DNA of 25,202 nt, from positions 1 through 25,202 of the forward strand of contig JBBWZS010000064.1 of the NCBI GenBank assembly GCA_039649175.1, read 5' to 3'. The position numbers and the translations under genes are program-made. Shown piece after piece: positions 17,163 through 25,202 of the stretch (positions within the stretch are counted from its first letter, which is position 1; every line of letters begins with the position of its first letter). This stretch comes from DATAQC01 sp039649175 (GTDB taxonomy: Bacteria > Actinomycetota > Acidimicrobiia > Acidimicrobiales > AC-14). Under the pieces are notes generated by a model. That model saw nothing but the letters and a program-made list of their open reading frames with translations, searched no databases and was not told where the DNA came from.

Positions 17163-17450
17163 CTACGTCCGCCGGGGCTGGACCCGCGCCCGACGGCGGA
17201 CGGGAGGCGTCACCGGCGCCGACCCAGCCCGGGAGAACGAGCTCGCCACTGCGGCCAGGGCCAGGTTGGCCCGCTCGATGGCAGGTCCGAGGGGGCGGAG
17301 GGCGGGAGGCAGCGTGCCCAGCTGAGCGTCCACATCGGCCAGGACTGCGCTCGTCCTGCGGAGCTGCACGGCGATGACGGCGACGGCGCCGGCGAGCACG
17401 GCGGCGACCACCACCGCGATCACGATGGTGGCAACGGCGACGATCGGCAT
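17163..17450 (-). CDS. Small single-span membrane protein, last gene of globin operon
   Basis: 95 residues from an ATG at 17450, six bases after the preceding stop. Residues 3-29 form one long hydrophobic span of Val/Ala/Ile. A helical stretch follows (QLRRTSAVLADVDAQLG), then LRPLGPAIERANLALAAV at about 51-68, and a basic tail (VRRRARVQPRRT). The RPL...E..NL..AA segment resembles residues 60-74 of the first protein of this operon, which suggests the two are related. I do not recognise a named family. The C-terminal part is probably cytoplasmic by the positive-inside rule. Confidence 0.72.
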   Translation of the reverse strand: MPIVAVATIVIAVVVAAVLAGAVAVIAVQLRRTSAVLADVDAQLGTLPPALRPLGPAIERANLALAAVASSFSRAGSAPVTPPVRRRARVQPRRT

Positions 17451-17456
17451 GACGCC

Positions 17457-17714
17457 CTACCCCGCCAACCGGACAGGGCCCGAGCGGCGCCCTGAGCGGA
17501 GAGAGGAGGCGGCGCGGTCGCTCACATCGGCGGCCTCCTCGGCCGCCCCCACGGCACCGGGCAGGTCGCGGGCGATGCTCACGGCGGCGTCGCGGATGTC
17601 GGTGGCGGCGCCGTGCACCACGTTGAGCGAGGCGATGATGCGGGCCGCTTCCACCACCAGGGGGATGGCGGCCAGGACGAGGACGACGTTTGCCGCCCAC
17701 CAGAGTGCCTGCAC
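17457..17714 (-). CDS. Small single-span membrane protein following the globin gene
   Basis: 85 residues from a GTG at 17714. The start is supported by a strong ribosome site (AAAGGAG, about eight bases upstream) in the 12-base gap after the globin stop. One membrane span lies at about residues 7-25, then a soluble helical region (NVVHGAATDIRDAAVSIARD) with a LPGAVGAAEEA segment and a basic end (SLRSGRRSG). The LPGAVG motif recalls APGIRG in the third protein of the operon. Function is unknown. It is probably translated together with the globin and the next small protein. Confidence 0.75.
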   Translation of the reverse strand: MQALWWAANVVLVLAAIPLVVEAARIIASLNVVHGAATDIRDAAVSIARDLPGAVGAAEEAADVSDRAASSLRSGRRSGPVRLAG

Positions 17715-17726
17715 GTCGAGCTCCTT

Positions 17727-18104
17727 TCAGACAGGGGCCGACGCCGCTTGCACGACGTCGGACCGCAGCGGTTCGAGAATGGCCATCACCTTGGCCACGG
17801 TGGTCGTGGGGGCGCCGGCTCCGTCCAGGGCGGCGGCCAGATGATCGAGGACGGCGTCGAAGGCACCGTCGGTGATCTCCAGGCCTTCGTGGGCCGGCCC
17901 CATCAGCCGCCCCGTGTAGGTCTCCGACCCCCCGCCGAGGGCGACGGTGACCAAGGCTCGCTGGTGGGCCTTGAGGCGGGTGAGGTCCTTGCCGGCGAAG
18001 TAGCCGCTGAGGTCGGGATCGGCCAGCAGGCGTTCGTAGAACGCCTCGACCACCGCCGCCACCGCCGGTGCGCCGCCGAGCTCCTCGTAGATCGTGGGCT
18101 TCAT
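17727..18104 (-). CDS. glbN: Group I truncated haemoglobin (TrHbN type)
   Basis: 125-residue 2-on-2 globin. It aligns by eye with mycobacterial TrHbN: IYEELGG at the start, FYERLLADPDLSGYFAG, LKAHQRALV, ALGGGSETYTGR and AHEGLEIT. His72 is the expected proximal haem ligand, Tyr23 the B10 and Gln48 the E11 distal residues that stabilise bound oxygen. In TrHbN these support oxygen-dependent conversion of nitric oxide to nitrate, so NO detoxification is the likeliest role, but it has not been shown for this protein. The ATG at 18104 overlaps the stop of the previous small membrane protein gene as ATGA, so its translation is coupled to that gene. It lacks the N-terminal pre-A extension of the mycobacterial protein. 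Confidence 0.93.
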   Translation of the reverse strand: MKPTIYEELGGAPAVAAVVEAFYERLLADPDLSGYFAGKDLTRLKAHQRALVTVALGGGSETYTGRLMGPAHEGLEITDGAFDAVLDHLAAALDGAGAPTTTVAKVMAILEPLRSDVVQAASAPV

Positions 18105-18400
18105 CGAATCCTCTCTCTGGTCGTGTTCCGGGCCCTGGTCGTCTTCCGGGGTGAGGGCGCAGTGGGGCGCGGCGCCGGCGCCGTGGCGGGCAGGTCGCCC
18201 AGGGCGGCGGTGACCCCACGGATGCCCGGGGCCATGGCGCCGACGTGGCCGGCGACGGCCTGGGCGCCGGGAGCCACCATCTCCGACAGGGTCGTGGCGA
18301 TGTGGGCGACCATGCGGGCCACCACCCGGAGGAAGGCGTAGACCACGGCGACCAGGGCGATCACAACCGCCGCCGTGCCCACCACCAGGACGGGGGTCAC
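18101..18400 (-). CDS. Small single-span membrane protein coupled to the globin gene
   Basis: 99 residues from a GTG at 18400, which overlaps the upstream stop as GTGA; its own stop overlaps the globin ATG. A strong span covers residues about 4-27 (VLVVGTAAVVIALVAVVYAFL). It is followed by a helical region (ARMVAHIATTLSEMVAPGAQ), an APGIRGVTAALGDLP segment and a tail rich in Pro, Thr and Arg. The tail is probably cytoplasmic. No named family is recognised. The overlaps on both sides imply production in step with the globin. Confidence 0.75.
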   Translation of the reverse strand: MTPVLVVGTAAVVIALVAVVYAFLRVVARMVAHIATTLSEMVAPGAQAVAGHVGAMAPGIRGVTAALGDLPATAPAPRPTAPSPRKTTRARNTTRERIR

Positions 18401-18627
18401 CGGGGCCCACCCAGGGTGAGTGCCCGGGCGTGGGCCTGGTCGAGCTGGCGGCCGGTCGCGGCGGTGTGGACGAACACGCCCACCGCCGCCGACCAGATCC
18501 GGTCGACTCGACTGTCGAGGGAGCGGACCGACTCCCACAGCAGCCACAGCAGCAGGGCCACGACGGCCACCACCACGGCGCCCACGGCGAGAGCGATGCT
18601 CCACATGAGAACGGTCTCGGACTCCAT
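18397..18627 (-). CDS. Small single-span membrane protein, second gene of globin operon
   Basis: 76 residues from an ATG at 18627, chosen because a good ribosome site (GGAGG) lies five bases upstream and because residues 7-31 then form one clean span (IALAVGAVVVAVVALLLWLL). After the span come SVRSLDSRVDRIWSAAVGV and GRQLDQAHARAL, an amphipathic helical region. It starts 11 bases after the first gene of the operon and overlaps the third by four. Function is unknown. Confidence 0.75.
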   Translation of the reverse strand: MESETVLMWSIALAVGAVVVAVVALLLWLLWESVRSLDSRVDRIWSAAVGVFVHTAATGRQLDQAHARALTLGGPR

Positions 18628-18638
18628 GGCTCCTCCGA

Positions 18639-18893
18639 TCAGTTGTCGGCCCCGGACAGCGCCCGGGCGCCGGCGGCGAGGTGCAGGTTGGTCTCCACCA
18701 GGTCGAGCAGGGGCCGGGTGCCGTCGGCCGTCGCCGTCAGGTGGTCGATGATCGAACCGGCCTGACGCTCGAGACGGTTGGTCACCGCCACCACGCTCAG
18801 CACGAGAGCGGCGAGGACGGCGATCAACGTCGACGCGACGGCGAAACCGACCCACCACCCCCCGGCCGCGAATCCCATGATGGGTGGTCCCAT
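18639..18893 (-). CDS. Small single-span membrane protein, first gene of globin operon
   Basis: 84 residues. The ATG at 18893 is preferred over the GTG at 18899 because the ribosome site AAAGGAGG (18901-18908) is seven bases from the ATG but almost touches the GTG. A Gly/Trp-rich beginning (MGFAAGGWWVGF) runs into a span at about 14-38. A soluble helical part follows, with RLERQAGSIIDHLTATADG and RPLLDLVETNLHLAAGARAL. The second of these resembles a segment of the last protein of the operon. No named family is recognised. Confidence 0.75.
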   Translation of the reverse strand: MGPPIMGFAAGGWWVGFAVASTLIAVLAALVLSVVAVTNRLERQAGSIIDHLTATADGTRPLLDLVETNLHLAAGARALSGADN

Positions 18894-18900
18894 CGGCACA

Positions 18901-18908
18901 CCTCCTTT
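18901..18908 (-). promoter_or_regulatory. Strong ribosome binding site opening the globin operon
   Basis: AAAGGAGG on the minus strand is a nearly complete anti-16S match, seven bases before the ATG at 18893, and it decides the start of the first small gene. The rest of the 18909-18990 gap has a weak dyad (cgatc-n4-gatcg) but no promoter I can name, so co-transcription from the upstream L,D-transpeptidase gene remains possible. Confidence 0.6.
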
Positions 18909-18990
18909 GGTCGATCTCAGGATCGCGTTCGAAGATGTGGGCCCCGTGTCGCCGCAGTTACCGGTCAGAGAAGGGGAAATGTCCCGTCCG

Positions 18991-19770
18991 TTACAGGTTG
19001 GGCAGCTCCGATGCCGGGCCCATGACGATCCGGGTCGTGGCCGGGTCGATCCAGCGCAGGGCGGTGAGCAGCTCGGCCTCGGGGAGGCTCACGCACCCGG
19101 CGGTAGGTCCCCCGGTGGACTCGTGGAGGAAGATGCCCGAGCCGATCCCCCCCTGAGCGGGCACGTTGAAGTCGATCAGGGCGACGTAGCGGTAGGCGAC
19201 GGGGTAGTCGATGAGATGCTCGAAGTGACCCCAGGGCGCCTGCGCCGGGTCGACGGGCCCCCGCTGGTGGGTGTTGTAGTCGGGGCTGGCGGGATCCTCG
19301 ACCCAGTAGTCGGTGTCACCGATGTCGAACCACCCGCCGGCGTAACCGGGGTCGGGCCGCAGCCCGAACCCCGTGCCGAACCCGAACGAGCCCACCGGTG
19401 ACCGCAGGGTCGACTCGCCGGGCCGGTAGGCCCAGCCGGCCCGACCGACATTGGCTTCCCACGGCCCACCCGCCAGGCCCCACGACCCGTCGGAGCCTCG
19501 TTCCCACAGCGTGAGCGTGGCCGTCGACGACGACCACGACGACGAGACCACGGTGACCACCTTGGTGGCCCCACCGGTGTTGCCCACCTCGTCGATCGGG
19601 CGTGACGGCCGCGAAACACCGACCGTCGCCACCGTGGTGGACGAGGTGACCTTGGGCTTTGGCGCGGGGGCAACCGATCGCACCGCCGGCGGGCCGTTGC
19701 CACACGCTGCCGCCACCGCCGCCAGAAGGGCGACGATCAGCCCTGTGCGCACCGCCGTCGCTCTTCCCAC
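18991..19770 (-). CDS. L,D-transpeptidase-like lipoprotein (YkuD/ErfK family)
   Basis: 259 residues. A hydrophobic N-terminus ends in a lipobox (AVAAAC), giving lipidated Cys23, then a Pro/Ser/Thr linker. The catalytic region carries His216 in GIFLHESTGG and Cys226 in PTAGCVSLPE, the His and Cys expected for an L,D-transpeptidase, with TAGC in place of the common S/T-H-G-C. FGFGTGFGLRPDPGYAGGW and the DPAQAPWGHFEHL region fit periplasmic or wall proteins of this broad family. It may cross-link peptidoglycan or attach a protein to it; activity is not certain. GTG at 19770 is taken as the start; a GTG six codons later would also give a shorter signal peptide. Neighbouring murein enzymes support a wall role. 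Confidence 0.85.
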   Translation of the reverse strand: MGRATAVRTGLIVALLAAVAAACGNGPPAVRSVAPAPKPKVTSSTTVATVGVSRPSRPIDEVGNTGGATKVVTVVSSSWSSSTATLTLWERGSDGSWGLAGGPWEANVGRAGWAYRPGESTLRSPVGSFGFGTGFGLRPDPGYAGGWFDIGDTDYWVEDPASPDYNTHQRGPVDPAQAPWGHFEHLIDYPVAYRYVALIDFNVPAQGGIGSGIFLHESTGGPTAGCVSLPEAELLTALRWIDPATTRIVMGPASELPNL

Positions 19771-19783
19771 TCTCCACGGTACC

Positions 19784-19802
19784 GCCGGCCGTCTCGGCCG
19801 GC
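19784..19802. repeat. Inverted repeat upstream of the L,D-transpeptidase gene
   Basis: The arms gccggcc (19784-19790) and ggccggc (19796-19802) are perfect complements around a five-base loop, 14 bases before the start of the lipoprotein gene. It could be an operator or the second half of a tandem terminator after hspR. Confidence 0.4.
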
Positions 19803-19810
19803 ACCGAACC

Positions 19811-19850
19811 GGTCATGTTTCGGCAGGCCATAGCCTGGCGAAACGTGACC
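19811..19850. terminator. Long near-perfect dyad downstream of hspR, probable operon terminator
   Basis: The arms ggtcatgtttcggcaggc (19811-19828) and gcctggcgaaacgtgacc (19833-19850) surround a cata loop. Sixteen of 18 positions are complementary, with one G-T and one G-G exception on the plus strand. It begins eight bases after the hspR stop, as expected for the end of the chaperone operon. There is no U-run, so either a U-less terminator or a regulatory site for the next gene is possible. Confidence 0.55.
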
Positions 19851-19858
19851 AGAACGGC

Positions 19859-20233
19859 TCAGCGGTGGTGGTAGCGCACCGGCGTCTGTTCGACGGGAAC
19901 CAGGTCACGGCGGTACTGGCGGTGGGTGCGGTCGATGGCCTCTTTGGCCTCGGCCACGACCTGGGTGAGCTGGCTTCGCAGCCTGGCCACCTCGGCCTCC
20001 AGGTCCATCACCGCCTTGACCCCGGCCAGGTTGAGGCCGGCCTCGGTGAGCTCGTGGATGCGGCGCAACCGGGCGATGTCGCGCTCGCTGTAGCGGCGGC
20101 TGCCACCACCGGTGCGGGCCGGGTCGAGCAGGCCCCGGCGCTCGTAGATCCGCAGCGTCTGCGGGTGGACCCCGGCCAGCTCGGCGGCCACCGAGATCAC
20201 GTACACACCCCGGTCGAGGTTGCCCACGCTCAC
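19859..20233 (-). CDS. hspR: Heat shock repressor HspR (MerR family)
   Basis: 124-residue MerR-type regulator. It begins with a winged helix-turn-helix: YVISVAAELAGVHPQTLRIYERRGLLDPARTGGGSR in parts, then RRYSERDIARLRRI, which is the HspR version of the domain. A coiled-coil segment follows (about 75-105), then a basic tail (RYHHR). HspR represses the dnaK operon by binding HAIR sites, usually with DnaK as co-repressor. A HAIR-like site lies upstream of dnaK at 24004-24024, which supports autoregulation of this operon. GTG at 20233 overlaps the dnaJ stop as GTGA. It is the last gene of the operon, followed by a strong dyad. Confidence 0.95.
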   Translation of the reverse strand: MSVGNLDRGVYVISVAAELAGVHPQTLRIYERRGLLDPARTGGGSRRYSERDIARLRRIHELTEAGLNLAGVKAVMDLEAEVARLRSQLTQVVAEAKEAIDRTHRQYRRDLVPVEQTPVRYHHR

Positions 20234-21408
20234 ACCCCCAGGTGGGAGCGGGGCGAGTCGGGCAACGACGCCGCCAGGGCCTCGACGGCCTCTTTCTGGG
20301 TGGCCGTCAGCTGGGACGGCACGTCGACCTCGACGGTGACCAACAGGTCACCGGGCTTCGACGGTTTCGGCGTTGACCCCGGTCGCGCCGCGGGCGCCGG
20401 CCCCGAGGGGATGCCCCGGTTGCGCACCCGGAGGGTCTTGCCCGAGCGGGTGCCAGGGGGGATCTTCACGGTGACGGGGTCGTCGAGGGTGGGGACCTTG
20501 ATCTCGGCACCCAGGGCGGCCTCGGGGAAGGTGACGGGGACGGTGACCGTGAGGTCGCGGCCGCGCCGGCCGAACAGCGGGTGGGGGGCGACCTTGACGA
20601 TCACGTAGAGGTCGCCGGCGGGACCGCCCTGGGCGCCGGCACCGCCCTTGCCCTTCAGGCGGATGCGCTGGTCGTTGGCCACCCCGGCGGGGATACGGAC
20701 CTTGACCTGACGGGGCCGCGTCTCTGTGCCGCCCCCGTGGCACGTGGGGCAGGGCGTCTCGACGATCATGCCCGCCCCCCCGCACTGGGGGCAGGGGCGG
20801 CTGAACGAGAAGAACCCCTGGTTGTCGTCGGTGACTCCCCGGCCGGCACAACGGGGGCACACGCTGGCGCTGGTGCCCGGCGCCGCCCCACTGCCGTGAC
20901 AGGTCGAGCAGGTGGCCTCGGACGTGAGGTTCAACGCGGTGGTCACGCCGTGGGCGGCGTCGAGGAACGACAGGTGGAGCTCGGCCTCGACGTCGGCGCC
21001 CCGGCGGGCACCCGCGGCGCCGGCGCCCTGCTGGCCGCCGCCGCGGATGCGACCGAACAGGTCACCGAACACGCCCCCGAGGTCGTCGGTGGAGAAGTTG
21101 AACCCTCCTCCACCTCGTGCGCCCTGTGCTCCGGGACGGCCGCCCGCCCCGGCACCGGCGAAGGGGTTGCCCACGGGACCGAGGCGGCGGATCTCGTCGT
21201 ACTCCTTGCGCTTGTCGGCGTCGCCGACCACGTCGTAGGCGGCCGAGATCTCCTTGAAGCGCTCCTCGCTGCCCGGGTGGGCGTCGGGGTGGTGGGCCTT
21301 GGCCAGCTTGCGGTAGGCGCGCCTCAGCTCGTCCTCGGACGCCTTGTCAGAGACGCCGAGAACCTTGTAGTAGTCCTTCTCGTACCACTCACGCTGGGCC
21401 TGGGGCAT
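20230..21408 (-). CDS. dnaJ: Chaperone protein DnaJ
   Basis: 392-residue type I J-protein, co-chaperone of DnaK. The J domain is at residues about 10-75 with the HPD motif in KAHHPDAHPG. A Gly/Phe-rich linker follows (NPFAGAGAGG, GGGGFNF). The zinc domain has all four CxxCxGxG units (CSTCHGSG, CPRCAGRG, CPQCGGAG, CPTCHGGG). The C-terminal substrate-binding region includes VRIPAGVANDQRIRLKGKG. ATG at 21408, six bases after the grpE stop. Near residue 340 there is a Pro/Ala/Lys insertion (SGPAPAARPGSTPKPSKPGD) that most DnaJ proteins lack. Confidence 0.97.
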   Translation of the reverse strand: MPQAQREWYEKDYYKVLGVSDKASEDELRRAYRKLAKAHHPDAHPGSEERFKEISAAYDVVGDADKRKEYDEIRRLGPVGNPFAGAGAGGRPGAQGARGGGGFNFSTDDLGGVFGDLFGRIRGGGQQGAGAAGARRGADVEAELHLSFLDAAHGVTTALNLTSEATCSTCHGSGAAPGTSASVCPRCAGRGVTDDNQGFFSFSRPCPQCGGAGMIVETPCPTCHGGGTETRPRQVKVRIPAGVANDQRIRLKGKGGAGAQGGPAGDLYVIVKVAPHPLFGRRGRDLTVTVPVTFPEAALGAEIKVPTLDDPVTVKIPPGTRSGKTLRVRNRGIPSGPAPAARPGSTPKPSKPGDLLVTVEVDVPSQLTATQKEAVEALAASLPDSPRSHLGV

Positions 21409-21414
21409 CGCAAC

Positions 21415-22103
21415 TCACCCGCGGACCTTCACCATGGCCGGCCGCAGGACTCGCCCCTTCCACCGGTAGCCGAGACGGAGCACCTCCGACACCACGGGCC
21501 CGTCGTCGGCGTCCTCGTGGGCCACGGCGTCGGCCTCGTTGGGGTCGAACGGCTTACCCAGAGGGTCGATGCGCTGCAGCCCCTCCTTCTGGAGCACGGT
21601 GAGGAACTTGAGGTGGACCTGGTCGAAACCCTCGCCGTGGGCCAGGGCCAGGTCGAAGGTGTCGAGGGGGTCGAGCAGCTTCTCGACCAGGCTCTCGGCC
21701 GCCCGCTCGACCTGTTCGCTCTGCTGTTTGAGCATGCGCTTGCGGTAGTTGTCGAAGTCGGCGGTGACCCGCCTGAGCTGCTCGAGGTAGTCGTCGCGCT
21801 CGGCGACCAGGCTGCCGACGTCGTCGAGGAGGATCTGCTCGGCCTGCTCGACGCTGTCGGACGTCTCGGCTGCCTCCTCGGCGCGCGCCTCGGCCAGGGC
21901 CTCGTCGGCGATGCGCTCGGCCTCGGCGATGAGCTCGGGGTCGGCGGCGTCACCGCCGTCGACCGACTCGTCACCGTCGAGAGACTCGCGCACCACGACC
22001 TCCTCGGCCCCGACCGCCTCTCTCAGTTCGTCCCACGTCGAAGACGCGCCCGAGCCGGGCTCCCCGTCGGAGACAGGTCCCGTCGTCTTCCCGGGGTCTT
22101 CCA

Positions 22104-22104
<1 letters not shown>
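21415..22104 (-). CDS. grpE: Nucleotide exchange factor GrpE
   Basis: 229 residues from the ATG at 22104, which shares its A with the dnaK stop (TGATG); a GTG one codon earlier is also possible. The GAAGGGG stretch at the end of dnaK can serve as ribosome site. The first 70 residues are acidic and variable. Then comes the long helix (EQAEQILLDDVGSLVAERDD) and the conserved core (RRVTADFDNYRKRML, LLDPLDTFDLAL). The C-terminal beta domain contains FDPNEADAVAHEDADD and VLRLGYRWKGRVLRPAMV. GrpE releases ADP from DnaK. Coupling to dnaK and the close dnaJ gene fits the operon. Confidence 0.96.
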
Positions 22105-23942
<1,838 letters not shown>

Positions 23943-24003
23943 GGGTGCTTCCTCCGATATTCAGACTGAGACTGGGCTCACTTACAGGGTTGACGGTAGC
24001 AAA

Positions 24004-24024
24004 GTTGAGTGCCTTCGTATCAAG
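24004..24024. promoter_or_regulatory. HAIR-like HspR operator upstream of dnaK
   Basis: GTTGAGT, seven bases, TATCAAG. The published HAIR consensus is CTTGAGT-N7-ACTCAAG; the left half matches six of seven and the right half five of seven, with the correct spacer. It lies 62 bases upstream of the dnaK start inside a locally AT-rich 136-base gap (23943-24078). The gap also has a gaatattc palindrome (24039-24046) and a weaker tgag-n6-ctca dyad (23967-23980). On the minus strand TTGATA inside the site could serve as a -35 element; no convincing -10 was found. I saw no terminator for apgM in this gap. Confidence 0.72.
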
Positions 24025-24078
24025 GTCTCTGGTACCGAGAATATTCCGAGCTTAGCCCTGTCGGTCCGGGAGGAAACT

Positions 24079-25202
24079 TCAGGCGCCGTACTTGGCCAGA
24101 CGCCCCGACGCCGCCAGCATGATGGTCATGAGGTCGGCGGCCGGCCGGCGGCCCAGCGCTCCCCCGAGGCAGGCGTTCTCGCCGAAGGTCTGGACCGGGT
24201 CGCGGCCCACCCGGGGGCCCCACATCAACGCCGGCACCGGGTGCCACGAGTGGGCCGCCATCTGGCTGGGCGTGGCGTGGTCGCCGGTGACCACCACCAC
24301 GTCGGGCTCCAGGGCGAGCAGTTCGGGCATCACCGCGTCGAGGTCCTCGATGGCCGTCACCTTGGCCCCGAAGTCGCCGTCCTCGCCGGCGGAGTCCGGG
24401 CCCTTGTGGTGGAAGAAGAAGTAGTCGTGGCGGGTCCAGGTGTCCGACACCAGGGTGATCTGGGCGCTCAGGTCGGCGGCCGGGCCGAGCACGTCCATGC
24501 CCACCAGGCGGGCCAGCCCCCGGTACATGGGGTACACGGCCACCGCCGCCGGGTGCAGCCCGTAGCGGTCGGCCATGGAGGGCAGCTCCTGGTGGGAGTC
24601 GAAGCCCCGCAGGAGCAGGCAGTTGGCCCGGGGCTGGCGGGCGAGGGCCTGGCGGCTCTGGCGGTCGAGCTCGGCCACCACCTCGGCGGCCCGGTCGGCC
24701 TCGGGGGTTCGGGCGCGGGCGGCGAGGGGGGCGACGCCGGTGGCCTGGGGGTCGGTGTCGGTGAGCTGGGGTGACAGGCCCTCGCCCCGCAGCACCACCA
24801 GCACCCGGTGCTGGGCCTCGTGGGCGAAGGTCACCTCGATCCCGTCGAGGTGGACGCCCTCGCGCAGCAGGCGCACGGCCTCGGTGGCCTCGTCGTTCGA
24901 GGGTCGTCCCGCCCGGCGGTCGGTCACCCGGCCCTGGTCGTCGAGGGTGGCCAGGTTGCCCCGGGCGGCGACGTCGCCCGGCTTCAGCTCCACCTCGAGG
25001 CCGGCAGCCGACAGGGCGCCGCGCCCGAGGACGAACTCGTAGGGGTCGTAGCCGAACAGACCGAGGTGGGCGGGACCCGATCCCGGCGTGATGCCGGGGC
25101 CCACGGGCTCGAGGAGCCCGCAGCTGCCGGCGGCGGCCATGCGGTCGAGGTTGGGCGTGGCTGCCTCTTCCAGCTCGGAGCCGCGACCGGCGTCGGCGTA
25201 GC
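24079..25202 (-). CDS. apgM: 2,3-bisphosphoglycerate-independent phosphoglycerate mutase, archaeal type; 5' end outside window
   Basis: The frame is open from the right edge to the stop at 24079, about 374 codons, so only the N-terminus is missing; the first Met in the window (25140) is internal. EEAATPNLDRMAAAGSCG, PVGPGITPGSGPAHLGLFGYDP and GRGALSAAGLEV match the alkaline-phosphatase-like ApgM family, with the expected phosphorylated Ser in GITPGSGPAH. Metal-site segments are FFHHKGPDSAGEDGDFGAK and VVTGDHATPSQMAAHSWHP. The enzyme interconverts 3- and 2-phosphoglycerate in glycolysis. The usual SDTAH at the Ser reads SGPAH here, a small departure. It ends 136 bases upstream of dnaK on the same strand. 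Confidence 0.92.
   Translation of the reverse strand, partial: YADAGRGSELEEAATPNLDRMAAAGSCGLLEPVGPGITPGSGPAHLGLFGYDPYEFVLGRGALSAAGLEVELKPGDVAARGNLATLDDQGRVTDRRAGRPSNDEATEAVRLLREGVHLDGIEVTFAHEAQHRVLVVLRGEGLSPQLTDTDPQATGVAPLAARARTPEADRAAEVVAELDRQSRQALARQPRANCLLLRGFDSHQELPSMADRYGLHPAAVAVYPMYRGLARLVGMDVLGPAADLSAQITLVSDTWTRHDYFFFHHKGPDSAGEDGDFGAKVTAIEDLDAVMPELLALEPDVVVVTGDHATPSQMAAHSWHPVPALMWGPRVGRDPVQTFGENACLGGALGRRPAADLMTIMLAASGRLAKYGA

Noticed and set aside
18101..18604. Longer version of the third small membrane protein starting at 18604
   Set aside because: The extra N-terminus is Arg/Gly-rich shadow of the preceding gene; the GTG at 18400 overlaps the upstream stop and leads directly into the span.
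24025..24078. Terminator for apgM
   Set aside because: No GC stem with loop follows the stop; only a short gaatattc palindrome is present.

Overview
This is a high-GC (about 70% or more), densely coded stretch of a bacterial chromosome. GTG starts, 4-base start/stop overlaps, the hspR-dnaJ-grpE-dnaK layout, a group I truncated haemoglobin and the three-part PurL/PurQ/PurS synthase all point to an actinomycete. The purine gene order and the SBBP-type surface protein would suit an Acidimicrobiia-like lineage, but this placement is a guess. Genes are packed end to end: no gap without a gene exceeds about 140 bases, and I saw no tRNA, rRNA, IS element or CRISPR array.

Region 1 (1-10320, all minus strand except one gene) is a purine biosynthesis cluster. 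Read in the direction of transcription it is purA, purD, purE, purB, purC, purS, purQ, then purL and purF; purF is cut by the left edge. purD to purC are joined by GTGA/ATGA overlaps, and purS-purQ overlap in the same way. A small plus-strand gene of unknown function (3528-3947) sits between purQ and purL. It appears to have its own leaderless promoter, and it shares with purQ a looser codon usage than the surrounding genes. purK, purM, purN and purH are not in the window.

Region 2 (10378-17139) is an envelope region. It begins with a histidine phosphatase divergent from purA. Next is a 1382-residue membrane protein with a signal peptide, a seven-bladed SBBP propeller outside, one membrane span and a 630-residue low-complexity tail inside. 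Then come an NlpC/P60 murein hydrolase and a divergent M15-type lipoprotein peptidase. An L,D-transpeptidase-like lipoprotein at 18991-19770 fits the same theme.

Region 3 (17163-18908, minus) is a tight six-gene operon: a TrHbN-type truncated haemoglobin placed among five small single-span membrane proteins of unknown function. I consider this the most interesting part of the window.

Region 4 (19859-24024, minus) is the dnaK-grpE-dnaJ-hspR chaperone operon, with a recognisable HspR operator (HAIR) upstream of dnaK and a long dyad after hspR. At the right edge is the 3' part of a cofactor-independent phosphoglycerate mutase (apgM).
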